Below are positions 50,401 to 61,185 of a stretch of DNA of 64,000 bases, in pieces. Below the pieces are notes generated by a model. It was not told where the DNA came from, did no database searches, and saw nothing but the letters and a program-made list of their open reading frames with translations. A program made the position numbers and the translations under genes. Location of the stretch: NCBI GenBank assembly GCA_963965975.1, contig OZ014411.1, positions 26,770,249 to 26,834,248 of the forward strand. Direction: 5' to 3'. This DNA is from Xestospongia bergquistia (Eukaryota > Porifera > Demospongiae > Haplosclerida > Petrosiidae). Positions within the stretch are counted from its first letter, which is position 1. Every line of letters starts with the position of its first letter.

Positions 50401-50815
50401 CATATAAAAACTGAGCTGTAGATGTAAAACATTTGAGTGTAACATAATTAAAAGCAAATGGTCTTGTATCTATTCAGTAACCTCACTACATATATATTGG
50501 TTGAAACAAATCCTAAAAAAAGAATGTAAGGAAAATGAAGAAATAACAAAATGACACTAATTCTAGCTGAATTAAGACAGTAACAATGCCAGATATTAAA
50601 TTATAACCATTACAAAGACTTTTTATTATCTTTGTCCATGTTTTTATCTATCCACAACATAGATTAAATCTGTGAGTATTATGTGCCTAAAATTATTGTT
50701 CAAAATCATGGTATAATTGATGCAATTATGCATTGTAAATAGAAAACTACAAAAGTGGGGGTGATTTGACAAGGTTTTCTTGTTAATTTTAAGTATGTAT
50801 ATATCATACGCTAAT
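47447..50815. other. Spacer between NHL copies 1 and 2
   Basis: No gene supported. Almost all of it is shared with the spacer between copies 3 and 4: 48610-49190 matches 55660-56240 and 49440-50470 matches 57050-57990. AT microsatellites occur near 48005. Confidence 0.55.
48610..49190. repeat. Recent duplication, copy 1 (partner 55660-56240)
   Basis: About 580 bp nearly identical to 55660-56240, from AAGTGTCTTAAAACTGTTTA to GTAGCAATCACCTGAAAATG, with only scattered substitutions and a short deletion. This is the most similar stretch between the two NHL units. Confidence 0.85.
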
Positions 50816-51739
50816 TTAATAAAGGTAGACTTTACTGCCAACAAGTTCTGTAATCCATATTGTTCCATCTGGAGCAATAGATGCATCCGCAGCAACAGTA
50901 AAGTCCTTGATAATTTTCTTTGGTTTCCCATTTTTACCACAAAGATAGACTTCACTTGGACTGGAGCGATCAACTACATACATGTTATCATAACAGTCTA
51001 TAAACAGACCATCACCAATGTCTATACCATTGATTTTTAACTGGCTGAGATGATGTCCAGACTTAGTAATAATATAGACACCTTTGTAATGAGTATTCAC
51101 ATATAAATTGTCATCCAAGTCAAACTGGATTTTACGAGGGTTTGTTCCTATACCAGTGATGACATGAGATTTGGTACCATTTGAATTATACACATGCACT
51201 TTTCCAGTATTCTCTTCTGAGACATAGAATTTGTCATCACTGTCCACAACAAGTCCAATTGGATGGTATGGTGCTGTTTTTTCATCAATAAAGACTCCAT
51301 CCATTGAATACCTATAAATTTTGTTAGCATAATAACCTGCAACATACACTTGATTGCCTTTCACATACACTCCAGTTGGACCACCTTTAGGAATAGCAAA
51401 TTTCTTTTGGAAGTTGCCATATTTATCAAACTTGTGTACATAACCATCTCCCCATCCTGAGATGAATACTTCACCATTATCAGTGATAGAAATGTAAAAT
51501 GGACGATCAATTCCATTAATCGTTTTCAATGGCCTTCCAATAGTGGATGGACTTCGAGTACGATTGCAATCACATCCAGATTGCATGGTCTGTATTTCTG
51601 TAATAAGCTCATCCATTATTTGATTTACTTTGGATCGTATCCCTGGTAATTGTTGACAACAATGTTTGCAAGTATCACTAAACATGATTTTACTGCCACA
51701 AACTAATGCAATCATAAAAATTGTGATGTATATTGACAT
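50816..51739 (-). CDS. Secreted NHL-repeat protein, copy 2 (intact)
   Basis: A single exon of 307 residues. Signal peptide about residues 1-21 (MSIYITIFMIALVCGSKIMFS), then DTCKHCCQQLPG, a short helix (IRSKVNQIMDELITEIQTMQ) and GCDCNRTR. The rest is about six NHL/YVTN-like beta-propeller blades (e.g. FISGWGDGYVHKFDKYGNFQKKFAIPKG is one, quoted only in part: GDGYVHKFDKYGNFQKKF; also VAVDS-type turns and GKVHVYNSNGTKSHVITGIG-type strands). The family forms propellers that bind protein, RNA or glycans; here secretion points to an extracellular ligand. N-glycosylation sites NRT and NGT are present. It belongs to subtype B with copy 4. CCAAT, TATA and TATAAAA boxes lie upstream (51828-51877). Confidence 0.88.
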   Translation of the reverse strand: MSIYITIFMIALVCGSKIMFSDTCKHCCQQLPGIRSKVNQIMDELITEIQTMQSGCDCNRTRSPSTIGRPLKTINGIDRPFYISITDNGEVFISGWGDGYVHKFDKYGNFQKKFAIPKGGPTGVYVKGNQVYVAGYYANKIYRYSMDGVFIDEKTAPYHPIGLVVDSDDKFYVSEENTGKVHVYNSNGTKSHVITGIGTNPRKIQFDLDDNLYVNTHYKGVYIITKSGHHLSQLKINGIDIGDGLFIDCYDNMYVVDRSSPSEVYLCGKNGKPKKIIKDFTVAADASIAPDGTIWITELVGSKVYLY

Positions 51740-51827
51740 CTTTACTTAATGTAGACTATTAAACGAAGATATCAGCTACTAAAGGTTACTTACTATACTT
51801 GTATTGATTTGTTGAAGAGAATATCTT

Positions 51828-51877
51828 ACTTTTATAACCTAAATGCAATGTGCTATATATAGGATTTGACCAATCAG
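51828..51877 (-). promoter_or_regulatory. Core promoter, NHL copy 2
   Basis: Minus strand order: CTGATTGGTC (51868-51877), CTATATATAG (51853-51862), GTTATAAAAGT (51828-51838). About 90-140 bp before the ATG at 51739, with the same spacing as in copies 1 and 3. Confidence 0.65.
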
Positions 51878-54031
51878 ATTGTGCCATGAATCAACTGTCT
51901 TCTTTTGTTCACCTCTTAGGGAGTGACCAAGTTACTATATGTTCATATATAGAATGAATAGATATTAGATAAAGTTATCAAAGCAGACACCCCAACACCA
52001 CCATCTCAATAGATATGATGCCATTATAACAACAGTACATTAGAAATGTACGTAGATGTTCATGTAAGTATAGATAATATCTATGTGATAAGAAGTTAGC
52101 AATAGGTCATTATCGTTGCTAGCATAAAATGTACATATATGTGTTATAGGACTACATGACCTAGTATATTTTAATGTACTCTAAGCACTCTTTCAAAGCT
52201 AAGTTCAGATATTATTATATTCTGTTTAGCTACCCATCAATTCTATCCATGCATTTTTCTATCCTGTATCTGTCTATCTCTATCCTATGTAAGTCTCTTG
52301 AAAACCCTTATGCTGTTCACAGATGATGTTCAGAATATTGCATTGACAATACATTTATTTAAAATGACATTTATTGCAAAATGGGGAGGAGGTGATTAAG
52401 GTGAGCTTGTTTTCCTTAAACATTAAACCAATTTAGTCTCTATCAGTCATATGCTTGTAAATCTGTTAGCCAATTAAAGACCAGAAGTATATACATATAT
52501 ATAAAAAATACTTTATATTTATTTGTTTACAAATGTAATCTATCCCAGACAATCCAAGAAAGTATTTACTAGATTTCTCTGTCATCTTTGCAATCTCCCT
52601 CTAATTGTGTAGAATCATCAGTTGATTCTTTGTTATATTTATCATAATGCATTAGTCTAGGGTTGTTACCCCTTCGCTTTTGAGAAGAAGGATCTAAATA
52701 TTAGCATATTACCAAACTTGCATCAACAGTTAATTAGCACATTCTTTCATCCTTAAATGTAATTAAATAAGCATTGATCACTAATTACATTCCAGCAGAA
52801 AAGGTTTGCCAAGTCCGTTGTCAAAATTGATAATATCAAGTGGGCAAGTTCAAAATGACAGTTCCCTACCACGTTGCGTGTAGAGTTCCGAAGCATTAGA
52901 ACACCTTCTTCAGATCTCAAAACGTACTGTAGGGCGATATTTACTTTATTCCTGAATAGAAGTTGAACGTTAGACATCGTAAAAATGATTCATCCAATGG
53001 CAAGCTTTTTGGATACGTTTAGTATTTAATATTATTTTAGAAAATTCCAGAATATATTTGCTTGAGATGCAGTTGAAGCTTTCCCAGAAATTCCGAGTAG
53101 AAGTGAGTGTTTCCACTATATGTAGAACACTCAAGGACATGGGATGTATAGCCACCAACAAATGCACCTTGTGTCTATGCAACAATCAGATGATCTGAGA
53201 GGAAAATTTACGACTCACTAAGAAAGGAAGAGTATGCTATGGAAGCCAAGGGTGGACTTCCATTTGTACTTTCCGATTTCAATTGTGGACTTTGCAGATT
53301 TTAAAAATTCCAAATAAAGATCCAGCTGATAGGTTCCATTTACTTATTACTTATTTCATTCTTGACATGTGTGCCATTTCCAATTTTTATTAAGCTTTTC
53401 TTGTTACTTAATAAGATGCAGAGTATGAGGTTGTGTTCCTGATTTTGGTTGTATGTTGTAAGACATTTCAACTAAGATTATCATTTACAGAAGCTGAGGA
53501 TGGACATTCCATCTCCAAATAACCCCATTTCAGTTTCGAATTTGGAAATCACTAATTTGGAAATGGAAATCTGAAAGAAAAAATGGAAGTCCGCTCTTGG
53601 CTTCCATACTATCCTCTACATTGCTGCCATACATGTTGTATATATACACTTGTCTTCAGACACTTCCTCTCTTAGCTAGCCTAAGGGTAACTATGCCAGA
53701 CTATAGTGATCACTCTACATACGTGATTTAAAAATCCTTAAAAAGGAACTAATGTGGGTAAATGTATGGCATGTGAATACATAAAATAAGACAATAATGA
53801 TATCATTGTCTAGTTATGTGGTCATCTTCAGCTGGAGCTAATTAGTGCCTTTGTTGTTATAAAGATCCCAGCTATTAAAATGTCTTATCCATATCTTTAC
53901 CATAATCATGTGACAAAAACATAATGTTCAATATCAATGTTACATCTAATGTATTATCACTACAAAACTATAAAAATGGGGGTGACTTCACAAGGAACTC
54001 TTAGAAAATATTACAAAAAAACAACAATATT
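51878..54031. other. Spacer between NHL copies 2 and 3
   Basis: Contains a TA-flanked MITE (53240-53606) and another divergent copy of the GTTCACAGATGATGTT block near 52315. No host gene is supported. Confidence 0.5.
53240..53606. mobile_element. MITE with TGGAAGCC termini
   Basis: 367 bp flanked by TA (53238-53239 and 53607-53608). Terminal inverted repeats of about 40 bp: left TGGAAGCCAAGGGTGGACTT, right inverted TGGAAGCCAAGAGCGGACTT, continuing CCATTT...CTTTC-GATTTC. No coding capacity. TA target suggests Tc1/mariner-type mobilisation. Related ends occur at 61.8-62.4 kb. Confidence 0.82.
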
Positions 54032-54958
54032 TTAATAAAGATAGACTTTGTGGCTAACAAAGTCGGTAATCCACAATGTTCCGTCTGGAGCAATAGCTAC
54101 ATCTGAAGCTCCAGAAAAACCCGTGATGATGTTCACTGGTTTGCCATTTTTACCACAAAGATAGATTTCCCCTGGATTGGAGCGATCAGCTACATACATG
54201 TTATCATAACAATCTACATACAAACCTTCACCATAGTCTATACCAATGATTTTTAACTGACTGAGATGATGGCCAGATTTAGTAGTAATATAAACTCCTT
54301 TGTGATGAGTGTTCACATGTAAGTTTTCATCTGAATCAAACTGGATTTTACGAGGGTATGTTCCTATACCAGTGATATCATGGGATTTGCTACCATTGGA
54401 GTTATACACATGTACTTTTCCAGTATTCACTTCTGAAACATACAGATTACCAACACTGTCTACTGCAACTCCAACTGGTTGGTTTTGTGGTGTTATTACT
54501 CTAATCAAGACTCCACTCACTGAATACTCATAAATTTTGTTAGCTTTGTAACCTGCAACATACACTTGATTACCACTTGCATATATTCCGGTTGGATTAC
54601 CCCCAGGAATAGCAAATTTCTTTTGGAAGTTCCCATATATATCAAACTTATGGACATAACCATCTCCCCATCCTGAGATGAATACTTCACCATTATCAGT
54701 GATAGAAATGTAAAGTGGTTGAATAATTCCAGTAATTGTTTTCCATGGACTTCCAATAGTAGATGGACATCGAGTACGATTGCAATCACATCCAGATTGC
54801 ATGGTCTGTATTTCTTTAACGAGTTCATCCATCATCTGAGTTACTTTGGACCGTATCCCTGGCAATTGCTGACAACAATGTTGTTTGCAAGTATCACTAG
54901 ACACCATTCCACTGCCAAAAGCTAATACTATCATCAACACTGTGATGTATCTAAACAT
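54032..54958 (-). CDS. Secreted NHL-repeat protein, copy 3 (intact)
   Basis: A single exon of 308 residues. Signal peptide about residues 1-21 (ending GMVSS), cysteine motif DTCKQHCCQQLPG, helix, GCDCNRTR, then about six NHL-type blades ending DFVSHKVYLY. It is closest to copy 1 (subtype A): both share SVSGVLIRVIT, SVGNLYVSEVNTGKV and PGE(V/I)YLCGKNGKP, which differ in subtype B. Differences among copies are mostly substitutions in surface-turn positions, for example GGNPTGIYASGNQ here against GGPTGVYVKGNQ in copy 2. A role as a secreted binding protein is likely from architecture; the ligand is unknown. Confidence 0.88.
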   Translation of the reverse strand: MFRYITVLMIVLAFGSGMVSSDTCKQHCCQQLPGIRSKVTQMMDELVKEIQTMQSGCDCNRTRCPSTIGSPWKTITGIIQPLYISITDNGEVFISGWGDGYVHKFDIYGNFQKKFAIPGGNPTGIYASGNQVYVAGYKANKIYEYSVSGVLIRVITPQNQPVGVAVDSVGNLYVSEVNTGKVHVYNSNGSKSHDITGIGTYPRKIQFDSDENLHVNTHHKGVYITTKSGHHLSQLKIIGIDYGEGLYVDCYDNMYVADRSNPGEIYLCGKNGKPVNIITGFSGASDVAIAPDGTLWITDFVSHKVYLY

Positions 54959-55047
54959 CTTTAGTCAATGTAAAATATAAGAATTAAGAGATTAGCTACT
55001 ACAGGTTACTTTATAGTTGTATTGAGTTATTGCGGAGAACTCTTCAT

Positions 55048-55094
55048 TTTATAATCTAAGTGCAATGTGCTATATATAGGATTTAACCAATCAG
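55048..55094 (-). promoter_or_regulatory. Core promoter, NHL copy 3
   Basis: Minus strand: CTGATTGGTT CCAAT box (~55085-55094), CTATATATAG-like (55069-55079), TTATAAAATGA (~55044-55053). Same layout as copies 1 and 2. Confidence 0.6.
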
Positions 55095-55165
55095 ATTGTG
55101 CCATGAATCAACTCTCTTTCCTTTCTTCAACCCTTGGAAATGACCAGGTCACTACAGTTCACATA

Positions 55166-55400
55166 AAGTGAATAGATATTAGATAAAGTTATCTAAACTG
55201 ACACTTCAATAGTATCAACTCAATAAATAACGATGTCATTATCTATTGAGTTGATACTATTGGAGTATATGTACGTAAGTTTATGCTAGCTTACATCAAC
55301 ATCTATGCACCTTTCCCAATGTAGTGTTGTTATAATGACATCCTTATCTATTGAGTTGATACTATTGGATTGATAACTTTATCTAATATCTATTCACTCT
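55166..55400. repeat. Inverted-repeat cluster upstream of NHL copy 3
   Basis: The segment AATAGATATTAGATAAAGTT ... CAATAGTATCAACTCAATA (55171-55229) is repeated in inverted orientation at ~55346-55398 (TATTGAGTTGATACTATTGG ... AACTTTATCTAATATCTATT). A third partial copy (CTATTGAGTTGATACTATTG) lies at ~55242. The corresponding spacer upstream of copy 1 has only the single forward copy. Confidence 0.8.
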
Positions 55401-55404
55401 ATAG

Positions 55405-55449
<45 letters not shown>

Positions 55450-55659
55450 TAAGAATATAATAATAGGTCATTATTGCTCTTTAGCATGAAAAATACATGT
55501 ATATTTATATAGAGCTTCATGGAGTAGGAACAATATATGTAGTATATTATGATATACTCTAAGCAAAGTTCAGACCTTATTATAATTATTCTGTTTGACT
55601 ATCCATCAATTTTGTCTCTATAGATTTTTCTATCCTATATCTATCTATCTCTATCCTAT

Positions 55660-56240
55660 GTAAGTGTCTTAAAACTGTTTATGTCGTTCACAGATGATGT
55701 AGGGAATATTGGTTTGAAAATGAATGTATTTAAATTGAAAAAGTTTAAAATGACACTGATTACAAATAGGGGAGTCATTAAAGCATGCTTATTTTGGTTA
55801 ATGTTACACCAATTAAGTCTCTATCAGTCATATGCTTATAAATTTGTTAGCTAATTAAGACCTGAAATAATATGGATATATAAGTAATTTGTATTTCATT
55901 GTTTAACAATGTAATGTGTTCCAGACACTCTAAGAAAAGTTCTTTCATTTTTTTTAATTTCTATCTAATTGTGTAGAATCATCATTTGAATCTTTGTTAT
56001 ATTTAACATATGCATAATATCATGCATATACCAAATATATTCTATCATACCATATGCTGCAGCATTTAAGTAGCACATTCTTTCATCCTTTTATATTATT
56101 AAAAATCATTAAATAATACCACAAACAGTTTAATACGCCTACCAAAAAAATTATTAAATAAACTCAAAACTACTGCTACGAAAATAGATATTGAAAATCC
56201 ATGTGCATGTAGCAATCACCTGAAAATGATTATCACTGCT
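55660..56240. repeat. Recent duplication, copy 2 (partner 48610-49190)
   Basis: Nearly identical to 48610-49190; part of the duplicated two-gene NHL unit. Confidence 0.85.
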
Positions 56241-56689
56241 GGAAACAACGAAGGCAAGAGGATTAGAGGATAGAGTTTATTGGTGAAAGTCTACGTACCA
56301 CACCCACCTATTGTATCAGGAAATGATGTAATGAGCACTAATTACATTCCAGCAGAAAGGACTTAAACAGCGTGCTACCGGAAATTTTAAATCCGTTCTC
56401 AATTTCAAACTACTCATGCGCAATATAATATCGTCTGGTAACTACTGTTTGAGTAATTTCCATAGATTTCTTGGATAATAATATACTCTAGGAATCATCC
56501 ATCAACTATGACGTAAAAATTCCTTTTACCGCAATGTTCAACTATCTACGATGACTATTTTTAGTGCAGATATTGACTTATCTGCTGCTCTACTCTATGA
56601 TCTAAATTAAAGCAGCTAATAAGACTAAATCTATCTCTTAAAAAAATTTTCTTTTTGTCCATTGAAGCTGTATATGATGGAAAAGATGT

Positions 56690-56960
56690 CTTGTTTTCCA
56701 GCACCAGTACTGCCATTCATACCCATAAAGATATAGGAAAGTTATCAAAGTTAAAGGAGCTTGGTACTGACTAGTCTTCTCCTTACTGAGTGTTGTAGAA
56801 TAAGGAGGATCATTTGTATACAGTTTATTGTCATTCATTATGTTGACTAATCATAGAGTAGTCATAACATCAGCACTTTACTGTCATAGTGGTACTACTT
56901 ACAGATTCTTTTGTGTCACACACTGAACACTGCACTGATCAATGATGCACTTGACAAGCA
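56690..56960. repeat. Low-copy repeat shared with 44690-44960
   Basis: Direct-orientation partner of 44690-44960; see that entry for the shared blocks. Function unknown. Confidence 0.6.
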
Positions 56961-57049
56961 CAACTAACCTCAGGTTCCATTTTTATAACCATATTTAATG
57001 TCACAGCAATCAGTCTGATTAGATACAATAAGATACTACAGTTCACTGA

Positions 57050-57990
57050 GCATGTGATCTGGACATCACTGGAGCCTTAATATAATATCCACATGAATGG
57101 TCTAAGCATTATTATCAATACACACATTTCTTGCACTTCACTGGTTTATATTAATCCCAATTAGTAAGTCTTCCAGAAAGGTCACAGGTCATACTACCAG
57201 TGTGACTATATGTCCAAGTTAATTGATTCAAAGAGTTTGGTTCACATATTGTATGTGGTATTGTGTACATATATTAGGATGAAATGGGAGCATACATCCT
57301 CCATTGATTGATCTTGTATCATAGAGGATATGCATAGTCTGTCATTTAAAGGTATTTTGGGACTTGGAAGTATGAAACAACCTCTTGGCAGATGGCCATG
57401 AATTACTTGACTGAATTCTTTATTTATCATTAATTTATCCCAAGATTTAGAGGAGGAATCGATCTATAAAAAGACATAATAAACTAACATTAGTCCACTA
57501 GATAGTATGCAACATGCAAAAGATTATATATAATTTGTAAGCAACAAAAGCTATGAATATAACAATCCATATTATCAGGACTTAACAACTTTTCTTATAA
57601 CTGCTATGAATGGTCTGTTATAATTGTCAAGTGTGTTTACCTGAATTAGCTATGTCAGTAGATTGTTCAAAAAGTTTTGAAGTCTCTGCAATATTATGAA
57701 TGACTTTAACAAGTGGATATATGGAAGATCCTGCTGGTGAAGATGTGTTTAAAGATATTGTGCAAACAGATTTCTTTGACAACCATTGCATGCATGCATG
57801 CAATCATAAAATGTAGCATCCAATTGTCAATTTGACCTCCATTCATGTCAAACTGAAGTAATGATCTTAAAAAAGGTTCCTTTATTTGAAATGTTTAAAG
57901 TATATATCATGCATAATATACATTAAAGTGAAGCTAACATAATTAAAACTGAGCTGTAGATGTGAAAAATTTGAGTGTAATATAAAATTA
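57050..57990. repeat. Duplication partner of 49440-50470
   Basis: Shared blocks in order: GATACTACAGTTCACTGA, TGTGATCTGGACATCACTG, CCTTAATATAATATCCACAT, AAAGAGTTTGGTTCACATA, CCTCTTGGCAGATGGC, TTACCTGAATTAGCTAT, ACTGAGCTGTAGATGT. It places the two NHL spacers as homologous. Confidence 0.8.
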
Positions 57991-58479
57991 AAAGCAAAGG
58001 GTCTTTTAACTATTCAGTAACCTCACTACATACAATAAGTTGAAACTATAAGGAATATAAAGGTATAGTGTATAACTTGTATATCAATTAAATAATTGGC
58101 TAAATCAGCCAATCAAAAAAGCAAAGGGGTTTTGCTATTCAGTAATCTCACTGCATATATATTGGTTGAAACAAATCCTAAAAAGAATGTAGGGAAATGC
58201 ATACATAAAATAAGACACTAATTAATTCCAGCTGAATTAAAACAGTAACAATACCAGATATTAAATTATAATCATCACAATATTATTTATTATCTTTGTC
58301 CATGCTTCTATCCATCCACAACACACATCAAATCTGTCAGTGTTATTTGCCAAAAAATTATTGTTCAAAATCATTATGACATAATAATGCATTATAAATA
58401 GAAAACTTCAAAAAAAGGGGATGGGGATTTTACAAGGTTTTCTTGTCAACTTAAAGTATGTATAATATTAGATGCTAAT

Positions 58480-59442
58480 TTAATAAAGGTAGACTTTGCT
58501 GCCACCATGATCTGTAATCCATATTGTTCCATCTGGAGCAATAGCTACATCCCCAGCAACAGTAAAGCCCTTGATAATTTTCATTGGTTTTCCATTTTTG
58601 CCACAAAGATAGACTTCACTTGGACTGGAACGATCAACTACATACATATTATCATAACAGTCTACAAAGAGACCTTCACCAATGTCTATACCATTGATTA
58701 TTAACTGACTGAGATGATGTCCAGACTTAGTAATGATAAACACACCTTTGTAGTAAGTATTCACATGTAAATTGGCATCTGAATCAAACTGGATTTTACG
58801 AGGGTGTGTTCCTATACCAGTGATGTCATGGGATTTGGTACCATTTGAGTGATACACATGTATTTTTCTAGTATTCCATTCTGAGACATAAAGTTTGCCA
58901 TCTTTATCCACAACAAGTCCAATTGGTTTGATTTGTAATGTTATTACACCAATCAAGACTCCATCCATTGAATACTTATAAATTTTGCTAGCATAAGAAC
59001 CTGCAACATACACTTGATTGCCTTTTACATACACTCCAGTTGGACCACCTTTAGGAATTGGAAGTTGCCATATTTATCAAACTTGTGTACATAACCATCT
59101 CCCCATCCTGAGATGAACACTTCACTATTATCAGTGATATAAATATAAAATGGGTGAATGATTCCAGTGATTGTTATCAGTGATATAAATGTAAAATGGG
59201 TGAATGATTCCAGTGATTGTTTTCAATGGACTTCCAATAGTAGATGGACTTCGAGTACGATTGCAATCACATCTAGATTGCATGCTGTGTATTTCTTTAA
59301 TGAGTTCATCCATCATCTGAGTTACTTTGGACCGTATCCCTGGTACTTGTTGACAACAATGTTTGCAAAAGCATGTATCAGTAGAAACCATTCCATTACT
59401 AAAAGCTAACATGATTATCAACACTGTGATGCATCTAAACAT
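58480..59442 (-). pseudogene. Secreted NHL-repeat protein, copy 4 (disrupted)
   Basis: Starts with a good signal peptide (MFRCITVLIIMLAFSNGMVS) and the family cysteines, with an extra Cys (DTCFCKHCC). Relative to copy 2 it carries a ~47-bp tandem duplication around 59115-59210 (the ATCAGTGATATAAAT...GATTCCAGTGAT block appears twice). It also has a ~14-bp deletion near 59056, where AGCAAATTTCTTTT is missing. The C-terminal 184 codons remain open and end DHGGSKVYLY. It belongs to subtype B. It is probably a non-functional paralogue or a truncated product. Confidence 0.82.
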
Positions 59443-60801
59443 CTTTAGTCATATGAAGAATATAAGATTAAAGACACCAGATACTATAGGTTACTATAAA
59501 TGCTTGTACTGAATTGCTTCAGGGAAACACTTCACTTTATAACCTAAATGCTATATATGTTGATATGTATAGAAATTGACCAATCAGATTGTGTTATGTC
59601 TTTTCTTTTTTTCTCAAGAGTCAGACCACCGATGATGATGATGAGATCATAGTCAGATCATTGTCTTTCCAAAGTCAGATCATTGTCTTTCCAAAGTCAG
59701 GCCATTGTCTTTCCAAAGTCAGCTCATTGTCTTTCCAAAGTCAGATCATTGTCTTTCCAAAGTCAGATCATTGTCTTTCCAAAGTCACATCATTATCTTT
59801 CCAAAGTCAGATCATTGTCTTTCCAAAGTCAGGCCATTCCTGACTATATAAGGAATGATAAGGTCACCATCTGTTTACATATAGAATTAACAGGTTATAA
59901 CATAAAGTTATAAAGCAGACACACCAATAATGCCAACTTATTAGATTATGTAATGTCACTATACATCAACAGTACGTGGGAAAGGTTGAATAAAATAACT
60001 ATAAATTGTGCTACCATATATTAGTGCTGTTAATATAAACTGTACATGTATACATATCTAGGACTGCAAGGAATAAGAGCAATTGTATATTATAATACAT
60101 TCTCTAACCACATCAACTAACTCTTCTAGAGTAAAGACCTTATTATATTTTTTTACATATATATTGTATACATATGTATTGTTTCAAGACTTTTAGCTTT
60201 TTACAAGATCTTCTGAAGCACCATTGTTGTAACTTTGTATAAAGCTTTCTGCTTTTGCTTGCAATACCTCATCTGTCAAGGCTATATATGTACTGCTAAA
60301 GATATAAGAAATTAATCTCACTTTCTGCTTCGTATCTCGTAAAAAACCATACATTTCAAACTTGTTTTTCCATTTGATTTGCATGCAAAACATAGTTAAT
60401 AATAATTAATAACTTAATAAAAAACCACGCCTTTATGAAAATTAAACAGCTAAAAATTTGCGTGCAGCGCTTCCTGGCGTACAAGCTGTAAATGTGCTGG
60501 TTCTAAAGATCATAACATAACTAGATAGTGAAACATTTTTATCATTAGTATCTTATTTTTTGTACTTATAAGCCATACATTTACTTACATTAGTTCCTTT
60601 TAGTTTTTTTTCAACCCCATATTTAATACAATTTACAAGTCTGGCATAGCTGACCCTTCACTAAGTGAGGTAGGGTTTAAACTGGAACTAATTATTCCTT
60701 CGGTCCCCCCTACCGATTCAAGCATCTATTCATCCATAACTTTGTCCATGCACCATATGACAAAACTTCACAAGGAATATTTAGAAAAATTACAAAAAAA
60801 G
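59443..60801. other. Spacer upstream of NHL copy 4
   Basis: Contains the copy 4 promoter (CCAAT box ~59579-59588), a 22-bp tandem repeat (59653-59836) and no supported gene. A 66-codon open stretch at 60193-60393 (minus) was seen but not accepted. Confidence 0.45.
59653..59836. repeat. 22-bp tandem repeat, about eight copies
   Basis: Unit TCAGATCATTGTCTTTCCAA plus AG; roughly 8.4 copies with variants GGCCATT, GCTCATT, ACATCATTA. It lies ~60 bp upstream of the CCAAT box of NHL copy 4. None of the other copies has it. Confidence 0.93.
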
Positions 60802-61185
60802 TTAATAAAGTATACTTTGCGACTATTATAGTCCATAATCCACAGTGTTTTATTTGGAGCAATAGCTACATCCTCAACTCCACTAAAGCCCTTGATAATT
60901 TTCATTGGCTTGTCATTTTTTACCACAAAGGTAGACTTTACTTGGACTGAAGCTATCAGCTACATACATGTTATCATAACAGTCTACATACAAACCATCA
61001 CCATGATCTATACCATTGATTATTATCATCTGACTGAGTTGATATTTAAACTTAGTAGTGATATAGACTTTTTTGTAACCAGTATTCACATGTAACTTCT
61101 AATTAGAATCAAACTGGATTGTGTGAGGATATGTTCCTATGCCAGTGATGTCATGGGATTTTCTACCGTTTGAGCTGTACACACA
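60802..61185 (-). pseudogene. NHL-repeat gene remnant, copy 5
   Basis: Only the last ~125 codons can be matched: terminal KVYFI-like end, AIAPNKTLWIMDY region, CYDNMYVADSF, GHDITGIGTYPHTIQFDSN. Several frame breaks and base changes are visible against copies 3 and 6. The 5' two thirds are gone; AT-rich unrelated DNA replaces it from about 61186. An old decayed member of the cluster. Confidence 0.8.

Larger units (their letters stand above)
55095..58479. other. Spacer between NHL copies 3 and 4
   Basis: Mirrors the copy 1-2 spacer: 55660-56240 and 57050-57990 are its duplicates. Extra here are an inverted-repeat cluster (55166-55400), an (AT)n tract (~55408-55444) and the low-copy repeat 56690-56960. 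No gene supported. Confidence 0.55.

Noticed and set aside
56638-56838. Possible P-loop gene fragment (MNGSTGAGK in one frame)
   Set aside because: Only a few residues fit, the frame breaks at once, and the partner copy at 44.7 kb lacks the motif; kept only as a low-copy repeat.
59589-59913. Repetitive protein-like open frames (SLSFQSQIIVFPKS units)
   Set aside because: Produced by a 22-bp DNA tandem repeat read in all frames; no start context, no conservation, and it lies in a promoter region.
60193-60393. 66-codon minus-strand open stretch ending GASEDLVKS
   Set aside because: No recognised domain, no clean splice partner; an upstream candidate intron would be only 26 nt and shifts the frame.
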